From contig NZ_JAFBEE010000005.1 of assembly GCF_016908555.1 (NCBI RefSeq), forward strand, positions 62,001 through 126,000: a stretch of 64,000 bases of DNA. Reading direction: 5' to 3'. The stretch's first letter is position 1. Every line of letters begins with the position of its first letter. This document shows, in pieces, positions 26,663 through 34,948 of this stretch. A model generated the notes under the pieces. The model made no database searches, was not told where the DNA came from, and saw only the letters and a program-made list of their open reading frames with translations. The DNA comes from Alkaliphilus hydrothermalis. GTDB taxonomy: Bacteria; Bacillota; Clostridia; Peptostreptococcales; Natronincolaceae. The position numbers and the translations under genes are program-made.

Positions 26663-28852
26663 TTATTGAGAATTTGTCATAAACTCGACACTGATCACAG
26701 TTCCCGGTTCCACCACTGAATCAGCTTCAGGCTGCTGTTTAGCTACTAAGCCACTACCACTGATTTTAAGTCTTAATCCTAAATTGCTAAGTATGTTATT
26801 TACTTCTCTTATGGTTTTTCCTTTCAAATCTGGAACCTTCACTGTCGAGGCATTTTCATCATGTTTCGTATACAATAGAATGATTGAATTTTCTGGTACT
26901 GATGCCCCAGGTTTTGGGAACATATCAACAACAATTGCATCATCTTCCTCATGGTCTCCATGATCATGATCATGCTCAGTCTCAACATTGTAAAGCAGTT
27001 TGCTTTCATTTAAAACTTTTGAAGCTTCCTTCACTGTCATTTGTCTAACCTCTGGCACAACAATATCTGCTTTAACTAATTTCTCTTCTTCTTCTGCTGT
27101 GTACTTTGGTTTTATATCTAAATACCTTAAGCTTTCTTCTAGTATTTCCTTCACTACCGGTCCAGCAGTCAAACTTCCAAAAGTACTAAAGCCCTTTGGT
27201 TCATCAACGATTACTAATACAGCTAGTTCTGGATCATCTGCCGGCGCTATTCCGATGAAGGAGGCAACATATAACCCTTGGGCGTACACTCCATCCTTTA
27301 CTTTTTGTGCTGTCCCTGTCTTACCACCAACTCTATATCCTGGTATATAGGCTGCTTTTCCTGAACCTTCCGATACAACCGACTCCATTATCTCCCTCAT
27401 TTCCTCTGAGGTTTTCTTAGAAATTACTTGACGAATCATTGTATTCTCAAATCTTTGAACAACTTTACCATCATTATCAACTAATTCTTTTACAATTTTA
27501 GGTTGCATAAGGTTTCCATCATTTGCAATGGCAGATATCGCAGTAATCAATTGCATCGGGGTTACAGAAATACTCTGACCAAAGGACATAGTGGCCAATT
27601 CCACTGGTCCGACTAATGACTCATTATACATGATGGAACCTGTTTCTCCTGGCAAATCTATATCTGTTATACTGGTAAATCCAAAGGCATCTAGGTAGTT
27701 GTAAAAGGTTCCCACCCCAAATTTCTCTGCCAACATTACGAAGACTGGGTTGCAGGAGTTCTGTACCGCCTCTGTTAAACTTTGATCACCATGGGGATTG
27801 TAATGTCGCCAACACTTTATGGTTCTTCCAGCAACATTAATGGTTCCTGAGGAATAATATCTTGACTCTGGGGTAGACACTGCCTCCTCTAGGGCTATGG
27901 CTGTTGTAATCAACTTGAAGGTAGAACCTGGTTCATATGTGTCATTTATGATTGGATTTCGCCACATCCCAAACCAAGTTTTTAACTTTTCTTCATTATC
28001 CATTTCCTCTAATGCTTTTGCCAATTCTTCATCTAGAGGGGTTCTTGGATTATTGGGGTCATAGTCAGGCTTTGCTGACATTGCTAAAATATCCCCCGTC
28101 TTTACATCCATTACAATTGCCTTAACACGAGTAGCATCATTAATCTCCAATGCATTTTCTACAGCCTTTTCTGTAAAATGCTGTATGACCTCATCTATTG
28201 TAAGTACCACATTCAATCCATTTTCTGGCGGATGATATCTTTCCGTACTAAATGCCAGCTGTCGGCCTGCCCCATCCGTATTTTTAATCCATCTTCCGGG
28301 GTAACCCTTTAGATATTTATTGTACTCCAGTTCTATTCCTGCCAGCCCTTCATTATCATCAGAAGTATGACCTAAAATAAAGGATGCAAAGTTACCAAAG
28401 GGATAATGCCTTTTATTATCCTCTGCCAGCCAAACCCCTTTAAGATTTGCCTGTCGTACTTTACTTGCAAGATCATCATCAATCCATCTAGCAACTCTAA
28501 CTAATCCATAACTTTTCTGTAGATCCTTCTTTAGTTCTTCTTCATCTAAATCTAATATCTCTGCCAAACTTTCAGCTGTTTCTTCAACATTTTTTATTTC
28601 CTTAGGTTTTGCCCATACAGTACTGTTGCTGGCACTAATGGCAAGCTCTTTACCATTTCTGTCGTAAATGATACCCCTTTTCGCAGGGATTGGAATATCC
28701 CTCGTTTGTTGAGCGTTTGCCTTTTCTTTGTACCATTCTCCTTCTACAATCTGAATCCATCCTAAGCGAATAATGAGTGAGAAAATTGCCAAGGTGGAAA
28801 CTACAAAAATAAACAATAATCTCTTTTTACTAGATATACTAGGCTGAGACAA
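26663..28852 (-). CDS. spoVD: class B penicillin-binding protein with PASTA domains (SpoVD/FtsI type)
   Basis: A 729-residue D,D-transpeptidase. A membrane anchor (about 10-33) precedes the dimerisation domain. The transpeptidase motifs are complete: GSTFK (Ser310, Lys313), SCN (366-368) and KTGT (511-514). Two PASTA domains follow (about 598-664 and 670-727). The first carries an inserted run of His and Asp/Glu (residues 627-638, HDHDHGDHEEDD), which resembles a metal-binding loop. The start is TTG with GGAGGAG upstream. PASTA repeats and position after ftsL fit SpoVD; as the sole PBP of the cluster it may also serve division. Confidence 0.92.
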   Translation of the reverse strand: MSQPSISSKKRLLFIFVVSTLAIFSLIIRLGWIQIVEGEWYKEKANAQQTRDIPIPAKRGIIYDRNGKELAISASNSTVWAKPKEIKNVEETAESLAEILDLDEEELKKDLQKSYGLVRVARWIDDDLASKVRQANLKGVWLAEDNKRHYPFGNFASFILGHTSDDNEGLAGIELEYNKYLKGYPGRWIKNTDGAGRQLAFSTERYHPPENGLNVVLTIDEVIQHFTEKAVENALEINDATRVKAIVMDVKTGDILAMSAKPDYDPNNPRTPLDEELAKALEEMDNEEKLKTWFGMWRNPIINDTYEPGSTFKLITTAIALEEAVSTPESRYYSSGTINVAGRTIKCWRHYNPHGDQSLTEAVQNSCNPVFVMLAEKFGVGTFYNYLDAFGFTSITDIDLPGETGSIMYNESLVGPVELATMSFGQSISVTPMQLITAISAIANDGNLMQPKIVKELVDNDGKVVQRFENTMIRQVISKKTSEEMREIMESVVSEGSGKAAYIPGYRVGGKTGTAQKVKDGVYAQGLYVASFIGIAPADDPELAVLVIVDEPKGFSTFGSLTAGPVVKEILEESLRYLDIKPKYTAEEEEKLVKADIVVPEVRQMTVKEASKVLNESKLLYNVETEHDHDHGDHEEDDAIVVDMFPKPGASVPENSIILLYTKHDENASTVKVPDLKGKTIREVNNILSNLGLRLKISGSGLVAKQQPEADSVVEPGTVISVEFMTNSQ

Positions 28853-28866
28853 AAGCTTCTCCTCCT

Positions 28867-29364
28867 TTAAATGTTAAACATACCACTTATTTTATGAAAC
28901 ATTTTCTTGAGGGGGTTTAGGTTAGTATTTAACCCAATTACCTCTCCTTCGTTAATCTTTTTGTCAATCTCATTGTTCATAAGGGCCACCTTTGTTGGAT
29001 CAACAGCAACATAGAAGACTTGCTCTTTACTAGGATATTGCATGTTTAATCTTTCTTTTGCTGCGGCTTCAATGGTCATTGACTTTGATACTTTCTCCAT
29101 TTCTACCTTTAGCTTTTCCCTTTGATTCTCCAACTGCTCCAATTGCTTACTAAGGCCATGGACATCGTGTCTTGCTTCTGTAATGGATGCATATCTTAGA
29201 AGTAAAGATAAGCTCAACACCAAAATGGTTACAATTCCTGCTGTAGCCATAACCTTTTCAAACCGGTAACTCTTAGGTGCTTTTTTCTTTTGTTTCTTGG
29301 GTTGCCTTTGGAGCTGTTCCTGTGGCTCCTGGAGTTGATAATAATCTTTTCTTGCTACTTCCAA
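28867..29364 (-). CDS. ftsL: cell division protein FtsL
   Basis: A 165-residue bitopic protein. The N-terminal cytoplasmic part is rich in Gln, Lys and Pro; one membrane segment spans about 39-61; the outer part is a leucine-zipper coiled coil (about 68-105). Position between rsmH and the PBP gene supports FtsL, since the sequence itself is poorly conserved. The start is TTG with AAGGGGTG upstream. It would join FtsQ and a FtsB/DivIC protein in the divisome; the latter is not in the window. Confidence 0.85.
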   Translation of the reverse strand: MEVARKDYYQLQEPQEQLQRQPKKQKKKAPKSYRFEKVMATAGIVTILVLSLSLLLRYASITEARHDVHGLSKQLEQLENQREKLKVEMEKVSKSMTIEAAAKERLNMQYPSKEQVFYVAVDPTKVALMNNEIDKKINEGEVIGLNTNLNPLKKMFHKISGMFNI

Positions 29365-29397
29365 ATTTATTCACCCCTTCTGTCTTTTAGAACATTT

Positions 29398-30333
29398 CTA
29401 AACCTTTTCTGCCACCCTTAGTTTTGCACTTCTTGCCCTTGGATTGTCCTCTAATTCCCCCACATCTGATACAATGGGCTTTCTTGTGATAATTTCAAGC
29501 ATTTGTTTACCCCCACACTGACAGATAGGCATTTTAGGTGGACAAATACATGGATTATGGAGCTTTTTAAAGGCATTTTTTACAATTCGATCCTCTAGGG
29601 AGTGGAAGGTAATGATACAAATTCTCCCCCCTGGAGCTAGATATTTTACTGCATCCTTTATCGTGTCTTCAATAATATCTAATTCTTCATTGACTTCTAT
29701 CCTAATTGCTTGAAAAGTTCGCTTTGCCGGATGGGGACCGTCTATCCTAGCACCTTTTGGAATGGCCTTTTTGATGACCTCCACCAACTGATGGGTTGTA
29801 CGGATTTCTTCCTTCTCCCTCTCCTTTACAATAAAGGAGGCAATCCTTTTTGCCCATCGTTCCTCTCCATACTCCTTGATAATTCTTTCTAGCTCACCTT
29901 CGCTATAATCATTTACTACTTCCAATGCCGATAATGGATTGCGATTGTCCATCCTCATGTCCAATGGTGCATCGTGCATATAGGAAAAACCCCTCTCGGC
30001 TTCGTCCAGTTGGTGGGAGGACACACCTAAATCCAATAGTAAACCATCAATTTTTTCAATTCCTAGCCCCTGTAACACTTCCCCAAGGTTTCTAAAGTTA
30101 TTACGAACTAATTTAACCTTGTGAAACTGTTCTTTTAGTTTTTCAGTAGCTGCCTTGATGGCATTTTCATCTTGGTCAATACCAATCAATAATCCATCAT
30201 CCCCTAATCGTTTTACAATCTCACTGGAATGACCTGCACCTCCAAGGGTTCCATCAACATAAATGCCATTACTTTTTATATTTAAATTTTCTATTGACTC
30301 TTCCAGCAATACCGATACGTGTCTAAAATCCAT
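29398..30333 (-). CDS. rsmH: 16S rRNA (cytosine-1402 N4)-methyltransferase
   Basis: A 311-residue S-adenosylmethionine methyltransferase (MraW). It shows the SAM-binding GTLGGAGHSSEI, then LLLDLGVSSHQLDEAERGFS and, near the end, FHSLEDRIVKN. Two CxC-type pairs (CICPPKMPICQC) near residue 263 are typical of the family. It is the second gene of the cluster, 35 bases after mraZ. Confidence 0.97.
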   Translation of the reverse strand: MDFRHVSVLLEESIENLNIKSNGIYVDGTLGGAGHSSEIVKRLGDDGLLIGIDQDENAIKAATEKLKEQFHKVKLVRNNFRNLGEVLQGLGIEKIDGLLLDLGVSSHQLDEAERGFSYMHDAPLDMRMDNRNPLSALEVVNDYSEGELERIIKEYGEERWAKRIASFIVKEREKEEIRTTHQLVEVIKKAIPKGARIDGPHPAKRTFQAIRIEVNEELDIIEDTIKDAVKYLAPGGRICIITFHSLEDRIVKNAFKKLHNPCICPPKMPICQCGGKQMLEIITRKPIVSDVGELEDNPRARSAKLRVAEKV

Positions 30334-30368
30334 TTTTCATCACCTTCGTCCTTTAGTCCTAATTCCAC

Positions 30369-30800
30369 TTAAATTCCTAGTTGTGCCATTTTCGAAGCTA
30401 TTTCATCATAGCTTAAATTCTCATCGCTATTGTATGCTTCCCATTGATTTTGACTCCACACTTCTATTCTTGTGGCAACCCCAATCATCACAGCCTCCTT
30501 TTCTAAATGAGCATATTCTCTTAAGTTGTTTGGAATCCTTATTCTTCCCTGATTGTCTAGTTCGCATTCAGTAGCTCCAGAAAAGAAGAATCTTACAAAG
30601 GCCCTAGCATCTTTGTTGGTTAAAGGTAGCTGTTTAAGTTTTTCTTCTAATATTTTCCATTCGGTTTGTGGGTAAATGAATAGACAGTTGTCTAATCCTT
30701 TTGTCAGAATAAAGGATTCCCCCAACTGCTCTCTAAATTTAGCAGGTACACTGACTCTACCCTTCATATCTATTGTATGATTATATTCACCGAAAAACAT
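30369..30800 (-). CDS. mraZ: transcriptional regulator MraZ
   Basis: A 143-residue AbrB-fold protein with two swapped-hairpin domains: DMKGRVSVPAKFRE (about 11-24) and DNQGRIRIPNNLREYA (about 82-97). It is known to repress its own operon by binding direct repeats with core TGGG. Such repeats are present right upstream. It is the first gene of the cell division cluster. Confidence 0.97.
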   Translation of the reverse strand: MFFGEYNHTIDMKGRVSVPAKFREQLGESFILTKGLDNCLFIYPQTEWKILEEKLKQLPLTNKDARAFVRFFFSGATECELDNQGRIRIPNNLREYAHLEKEAVMIGVATRIEVWSQNQWEAYNSDENLSYDEIASKMAQLGI

Positions 30801-30808
30801 ACCTTCAT

Positions 30809-30853
30809 CCCACCTTAGGGGTTTTTATCCCACTTCATACCACTTCATACCAC
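30809..30853 (-). promoter_or_regulatory. MraZ operator: four direct repeats in helical phase
   Basis: On the minus strand GTGGT (30849-30853), GTGGT (30839-30843), GTGGG (30829-30833) and GTGGG (30809-30813) recur at 10, 10 and 20 bases, so all lie on the same face of the helix. The three upstream copies sit in a 10-base tandem (AGTGGTATGA-like unit). The last copy overlaps the mraZ ribosome-binding site. This agrees with known MraZ binding repeats with 5-base spacers. Confidence 0.8.
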
Positions 30854-30996
30854 TTTTCATATATTTCTATCCCTTTTTTGAAAATCCTCCCTATTTTTAA
30901 AAATATTAATTTCTTTTTTAAAACTTAGTACTTCTAGTCTAGTTATTAATAAAATAGATAAGTTATGGGATTTTACAAAAAAAAACTAAAAAAGAC

Positions 30997-31028
30997 AAAA
31001 AAAAACTGCCTAAAAAATAATTAGGCAG
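30997..31028 (-). terminator. terminator of the Spo0E-like gene
   Basis: CTGCCTAA/TTAGGCAG stem followed by nine T on the minus strand. It separates the small regulator gene from the mraZ operon. Confidence 0.9.
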
Positions 31029-31073
31029 CTCTGTTATTAGTCTAATGTCATTAATCCATATTATGATAGCTTG

Positions 31074-31214
31074 CTATACTCCTATTTTTCTGTAGTAAGC
31101 AACGATTAATAAATCTAACTGAGTACTAAGATCATAGATTTTCTTATAATCCTCTTGACCATCAATTAGTTCATTTAATCGCTTTCTCAAAACTGCTATT
31201 TCCTGTTCTAACAT
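31074..31214 (-). CDS. Spo0E-like sporulation regulatory aspartyl-phosphatase
   Basis: A 46-residue protein, MLEQEIAVLRKRLNELIDGQ and so on, with the family signature SxxLDxLIVxYY seen as STQLDLLIVAYY (residues 30-41). Spo0E-type phosphatases are two-helix proteins that dephosphorylate Spo0A-P and delay sporulation. GGGGTGAG precedes the ATG. The gene has its own promoter, which carries a Spo0A box, and its own terminator. It is easily missed because of its size. Confidence 0.9.
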   Translation of the reverse strand: MLEQEIAVLRKRLNELIDGQEDYKKIYDLSTQLDLLIVAYYRKIGV

Positions 31215-31258
31215 AATTCTCACCCCAATAATCGTTCTTATCATTAGTGACTTTTTAT

Positions 31259-31289
31259 ATTATCAAATAAAACCATATAATTTGTCAAA
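31259..31289 (-). promoter_or_regulatory. sigma A promoter overlapped by a perfect Spo0A box
   Basis: On the minus strand TTGACA (31283-31288), 18 bases and GATAAT (31259-31264). The plus-strand sequence TTTGTCAAA (31281-31289) matches the Spo0A consensus TTTGTCRAA at all positions and covers the -35 element, which would favour repression by Spo0A-P of its own phosphatase gene. Confidence 0.65.
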
Positions 31290-31387
31290 GGGGATTTAGA
31301 CATGTTTTTAAATAATATTCAATGATATTCTAGTTTTTTCTTTAAAATTCTCCATAATTGTATAATAAAACATATTTTTTCCTGTTT

Positions 31388-32122
31388 TTAGTTTATTATC
31401 CTTTTTCTCAAGAAAAATTGTCTAACTGATACAGCCCCTATAATCGTGATTATACTAATCACTTGGGCGGTTCTTAAGGGCCCAATCATCAGACTATCAG
31501 TCCTTAAACCTTCTATAAAAAATCTTGCTACTGAATATAAAATTAAATATAAAATAAAAATATCGCCTTCAAATTTTTTCTTTTTTGAATAAGTTAATAA
31601 AAATATAAAGACTCCAAAATTCCATAGGGACTCATATAAAAATGTGGGATGCACCTTTACTCCATTAACCAAAATCCCCCAAGGAAGATCTGTCGGTCCA
31701 CCATGGGCTTCTTGATTAATATAATTCCCCCACCTACCAATAGCTTGACCCAATATGATACTTGGAGCGCATATGTCCGCTAATTTCCAGAAGTAAATGT
31801 TCTTAATACGACAAAATATGTACCCTGTCAATACCCCTGCAATTATAGCTCCGTGGATTGCTAACCCACCTTGACGAATGTTGATGATTTCATTAGGATA
31901 TTTAACATAGTAACCCCAATTAAAAATTACGTAATAAAGCCTTGCACCAATTACTGCAATGGGTACTGCGTAAATAGCCAAGTCAATAACAATATCCTCT
32001 GGCAAACCCTCTTTTTTAGCCCTATAGCTAGCCACAATAACCCCTAGTAGCATACCCAAGCCAATCAGGATACCATACCAGCCAACAGCAATACCGAAAA
32101 TTTCAAAAGCAATGGGATTCAT
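31388..32122 (-). CDS. lgt: phosphatidylglycerol--prolipoprotein diacylglyceryl transferase
   Basis: A 244-residue membrane enzyme, first step of lipoprotein maturation. Seven hydrophobic segments and the Lgt signature GQAIGRWGNYINQEAHGG (about 125-142), with the essential Arg in the family box. GGAGGAG precedes the ATG. The window encodes several lipoproteins it would serve (both binding proteins, YhcN-like and an orphan). Confidence 0.96.
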   Translation of the reverse strand: MNPIAFEIFGIAVGWYGILIGLGMLLGVIVASYRAKKEGLPEDIVIDLAIYAVPIAVIGARLYYVIFNWGYYVKYPNEIINIRQGGLAIHGAIIAGVLTGYIFCRIKNIYFWKLADICAPSIILGQAIGRWGNYINQEAHGGPTDLPWGILVNGVKVHPTFLYESLWNFGVFIFLLTYSKKKKFEGDIFILYLILYSVARFFIEGLRTDSLMIGPLRTAQVISIITIIGAVSVRQFFLRKRIIN

Positions 32123-32260
32123 GATTATACTCCTCCTTAAAAACTTAATAACTAGGTATATAGTACTAACTTCTTATACTTTATTCAGTATTTTTTAGAA
32201 ATAAATGTATAAATATACCTAGTATAGTATTTTTATTCATTTCGCAGCCTCTTATTTCCA

Positions 32261-32293
32261 TAAAAAAGTATAGTTGCTGTTGCCAGCAACTAT
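32261..32293 (-). terminator. terminator after the M16 peptidase pair
   Basis: Perfect ten-base stem ATAGTTGCTG/CAGCAACTAT with a four-base loop followed by ACTTTTTT on the minus strand. Confidence 0.9.
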
Positions 32294-32327
32294 GTCAATT
32301 ATATTGAATTCTGATTCTATTGTCAAA

Positions 32328-33611
32328 CTATGGTTTTATAATGGATAAGACCTGTTTTGACTCATCAAAATGTTTCCTCAAGAAGGACTGTACCTCCTCT
32401 AGGGTAATACTCTTAAGCACCTCAATATATTCTAGATAATTGATGTCCTTAAAGTAATAGGATACAAAGGAATTTCCAGTATATTCTATTGAGTTGAAAA
32501 AGCTCAAATTATCTCCAATCTGCTTTCTTTTGATTCTTTCAAATTCATCCCTCTGGACCCCTGTTTCCTTTAATTGACTTATATGTTCATTAATGTAGTT
32601 TTTCACTAATTTAGGGTCTGTCGACTGTCCGCTGATGATACTATGTCCATAGTCTACTTCACTAATAAAATCAGCGTTAAAGGATGGATCCACTAGTCCT
32701 TCATCGTATAGTTTTTCAAATAAGGGCGAGCTTTTCCCAAAGATGATATCTAATAGTAGCCTCATGGTTACTTCCTTCTTTAGTAATTCCATACCCCGCA
32801 TTCCTACTAGCGTATCCTTATACCCAAGATTAAATAAAGGTGTAGATACTGATAATTTCTCTTCTACTAAAGCTTCTGAGATTTCTGGTGGTTCTATTGG
32901 CATACTCTTTTGAATCTTTACTATTTCTTTTACTTCCTTAGAATGAAAGCTTTCCTCAACGGCCTCAAAAACCTTTTCTTTATCTAAATCGCCAGCAATG
33001 AATAACACCATATTGGAGGGATGATAGAATGTTTCATAACAACTATATAAATCCTCCTTTGTCGTTGCCGTGATACTCTCAACAGTTCCTGCAATATCAT
33101 TCTTTACTGGATGTTCACGATACATCCCCTTTAGGAAATTAAAAAACACCTTCCACTGGGGATTATCTTGATACATTTTAATTTCCTGCCCAATGATTCC
33201 TTTTTCCTTTTCCACATTCTCATCAGTAAAATAAGGATTCTGGACAAAGTCAATGAGGTGTTGTAAATTTTCATAAAAATAGTCTGTACTGGTGAAATAG
33301 TAGGCTGTAATATTAAAATTTGTAAAGGCATTTACGTTAGCTCCCAAGGCTGCGAAACGGTCGAAGGCATTTCCCTCGGGTTCTTCAAATAGTTTATGCT
33401 CTAAAAAGTGGGCGATCCCCTCTGATACCTCCACCATATCCTGTCCATTCTTACTGAATTTCAAATCATTGGAACCAAATTTAGTTGAGAAGGAGGCATA
33501 TTGTTTGGCATAGCCTTCCTTAGGAAGAAAAAATACTTCTAAACCATTATCCAACTTTTTTCTATAGATTATTTCCTTTACTAATTCGCCATTTATTTGA
33601 TCATAAGTCAT
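32328..33611 (-). CDS. M16 family zinc peptidase (YmfH-like, catalytic subunit)
   Basis: A 427-residue pitrilysin-type peptidase. The inverted zinc motif HxxEH is intact as HFLEH (His68, Glu71, His72), and the distal Glu lies in the helix near residue 145. AGGAGG precedes the ATG, 12 bases after the partner gene. It corresponds to YmfH of Bacillus, whose substrate is poorly known; peptide degradation is likely. Confidence 0.9.
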   Translation of the reverse strand: MTYDQINGELVKEIIYRKKLDNGLEVFFLPKEGYAKQYASFSTKFGSNDLKFSKNGQDMVEVSEGIAHFLEHKLFEEPEGNAFDRFAALGANVNAFTNFNITAYYFTSTDYFYENLQHLIDFVQNPYFTDENVEKEKGIIGQEIKMYQDNPQWKVFFNFLKGMYREHPVKNDIAGTVESITATTKEDLYSCYETFYHPSNMVLFIAGDLDKEKVFEAVEESFHSKEVKEIVKIQKSMPIEPPEISEALVEEKLSVSTPLFNLGYKDTLVGMRGMELLKKEVTMRLLLDIIFGKSSPLFEKLYDEGLVDPSFNADFISEVDYGHSIISGQSTDPKLVKNYINEHISQLKETGVQRDEFERIKRKQIGDNLSFFNSIEYTGNSFVSYYFKDINYLEYIEVLKSITLEEVQSFLRKHFDESKQVLSIIKP

Positions 33612-33623
33612 CCCTATACCTCC

Positions 33624-34892
33624 TTACTGTTTATTTTCTAAGAAATAGATGGTATCCAGCATAATCTTCTCACCTACTGCAGCCACCTCTTCTTTTTTTA
33701 CACCTTTGATTAGATCAATCAGTTCTTCAGGTGCTATAAATTGCTTAGTGATGGCTTGACCATAGTAGAAATCCGCTAAAGCATTTGAGTTATCCCCCAT
33801 ACTTTTGACAGAGTTAATCATGGCTTTTTTAGTATTTTCCATCTCTTCATCACTGATATTGCCCTTCTTTATTTCCTCTAACTGCGCTTGAATCACCTTT
33901 ACTGTCTCGTCATATTTACTGACTTCTATTCCACAACTAATCAGCATGAGGGATTTGAATTTCTCCATTCTAGAGTAGATATAATAACATAAACTTCTTT
34001 CTTCTCTAACCTTTAAAAATAATTTTGAGTAGGGTCCTCCACCTAGTAAATTTGTGTATACCATTAGGGCAGGATACGATGGATCTTCATAGGGAATATT
34101 AGTTCGATAGCCCAACGTTAATTTGCCTTGATTGATCTCCATTTTCTCCGTAACTTTTTTAACTTCTTTAGGAACAGAATCAGTTTTTTCCCGTGGAATA
34201 TCCACCAACTTACCTCGTTTATACTGGATTTTATCTAAGATGGCATCCTTCACCACGTCATGCTGAAGGTTGCTTACTACTACGACTTCTATGGGGCTAG
34301 TCTCCAAAACCTGTTGGTAATATTCATAGAGATTTTTTTCGTTAATTGCTTCTAAGTCCTCTATTCTTCCCAGCTCATACAACCTAAAATTCTCCCCACT
34401 ACACATTTCTTCAACACACCGCTCGACTGCATATTTGCTCTTATCATTCAATCTAGCTTTGATACGTTTTTCTAGATTATTCTTTTCCTGTTGTACATAC
34501 TCGGTTTTAAAGCACCCATTTTCTACAAGAGGTTTATTAATGACCTCATTTAATAGTTTCAGTGAGTCATTTAGTAGATTTTGGTCCTCAACAAATCTCA
34601 AGTCAGCTGTACCTAAAGTAAAATCGATAATGTGTCGTTCGCCTTTTTTTAATACACTACTATCTAAGAAGGCTCCATAAAGATACTCCAGCTCCTTTGA
34701 TAGTTTTTTTGAAGACTGAAAGCTCTCTGTACCCCTTTGCAACACCATTGGTAATAGCCCATTTAAGGTTGATTCCTCTTGGTTTAAAGGTCTCTGAAAA
34801 TATAGCTTTATTAAGTTCGTCTTAAACTTATCCACATATAAGGTATGCAGGTTTACTCCTTTAAGGATTTCCTCCTTCATATGCTTAATCAT
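33624..34892 (-). CDS. M16 family peptidase-like protein (YmfF-like, non-catalytic partner)
   Basis: A 422-residue M16 homolog. The position of the zinc motif is occupied by LPMVLQRGTESFQSSK, so HxxEH is missing and the protein should be inactive. The second domain keeps the GGGPYSKLFLKVREERSLCYY arrangement of the R/Y substrate pocket. Together with the downstream active paralog it fits the known two-subunit M16 enzymes with one catalytic and one structural subunit. Confidence 0.88.
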   Translation of the reverse strand: MIKHMKEEILKGVNLHTLYVDKFKTNLIKLYFQRPLNQEESTLNGLLPMVLQRGTESFQSSKKLSKELEYLYGAFLDSSVLKKGERHIIDFTLGTADLRFVEDQNLLNDSLKLLNEVINKPLVENGCFKTEYVQQEKNNLEKRIKARLNDKSKYAVERCVEEMCSGENFRLYELGRIEDLEAINEKNLYEYYQQVLETSPIEVVVVSNLQHDVVKDAILDKIQYKRGKLVDIPREKTDSVPKEVKKVTEKMEINQGKLTLGYRTNIPYEDPSYPALMVYTNLLGGGPYSKLFLKVREERSLCYYIYSRMEKFKSLMLISCGIEVSKYDETVKVIQAQLEEIKKGNISDEEMENTKKAMINSVKSMGDNSNALADFYYGQAITKQFIAPEELIDLIKGVKKEEVAAVGEKIMLDTIYFLENKQ

Positions 34893-34948
34893 TGGCTTCC
34901 CTCCTTGATTTATCCTTCATTACAATAGTATGCTTCTTTACAGTTTTC

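Noticed and set aside
30826..30855. Regular 10-base repeats looking like the start of a repeat array or CRISPR
   Set aside because: Units are only 10 bases, with no unique spacers, and they fit MraZ binding sites at the expected position.
32319..32327. Eight-of-nine Spo0A box at the end of the M16 gene
   Set aside because: It lies downstream of a gene end and is separated from lgt by a strong terminator and about 200 bases, so a regulatory role is unlikely.
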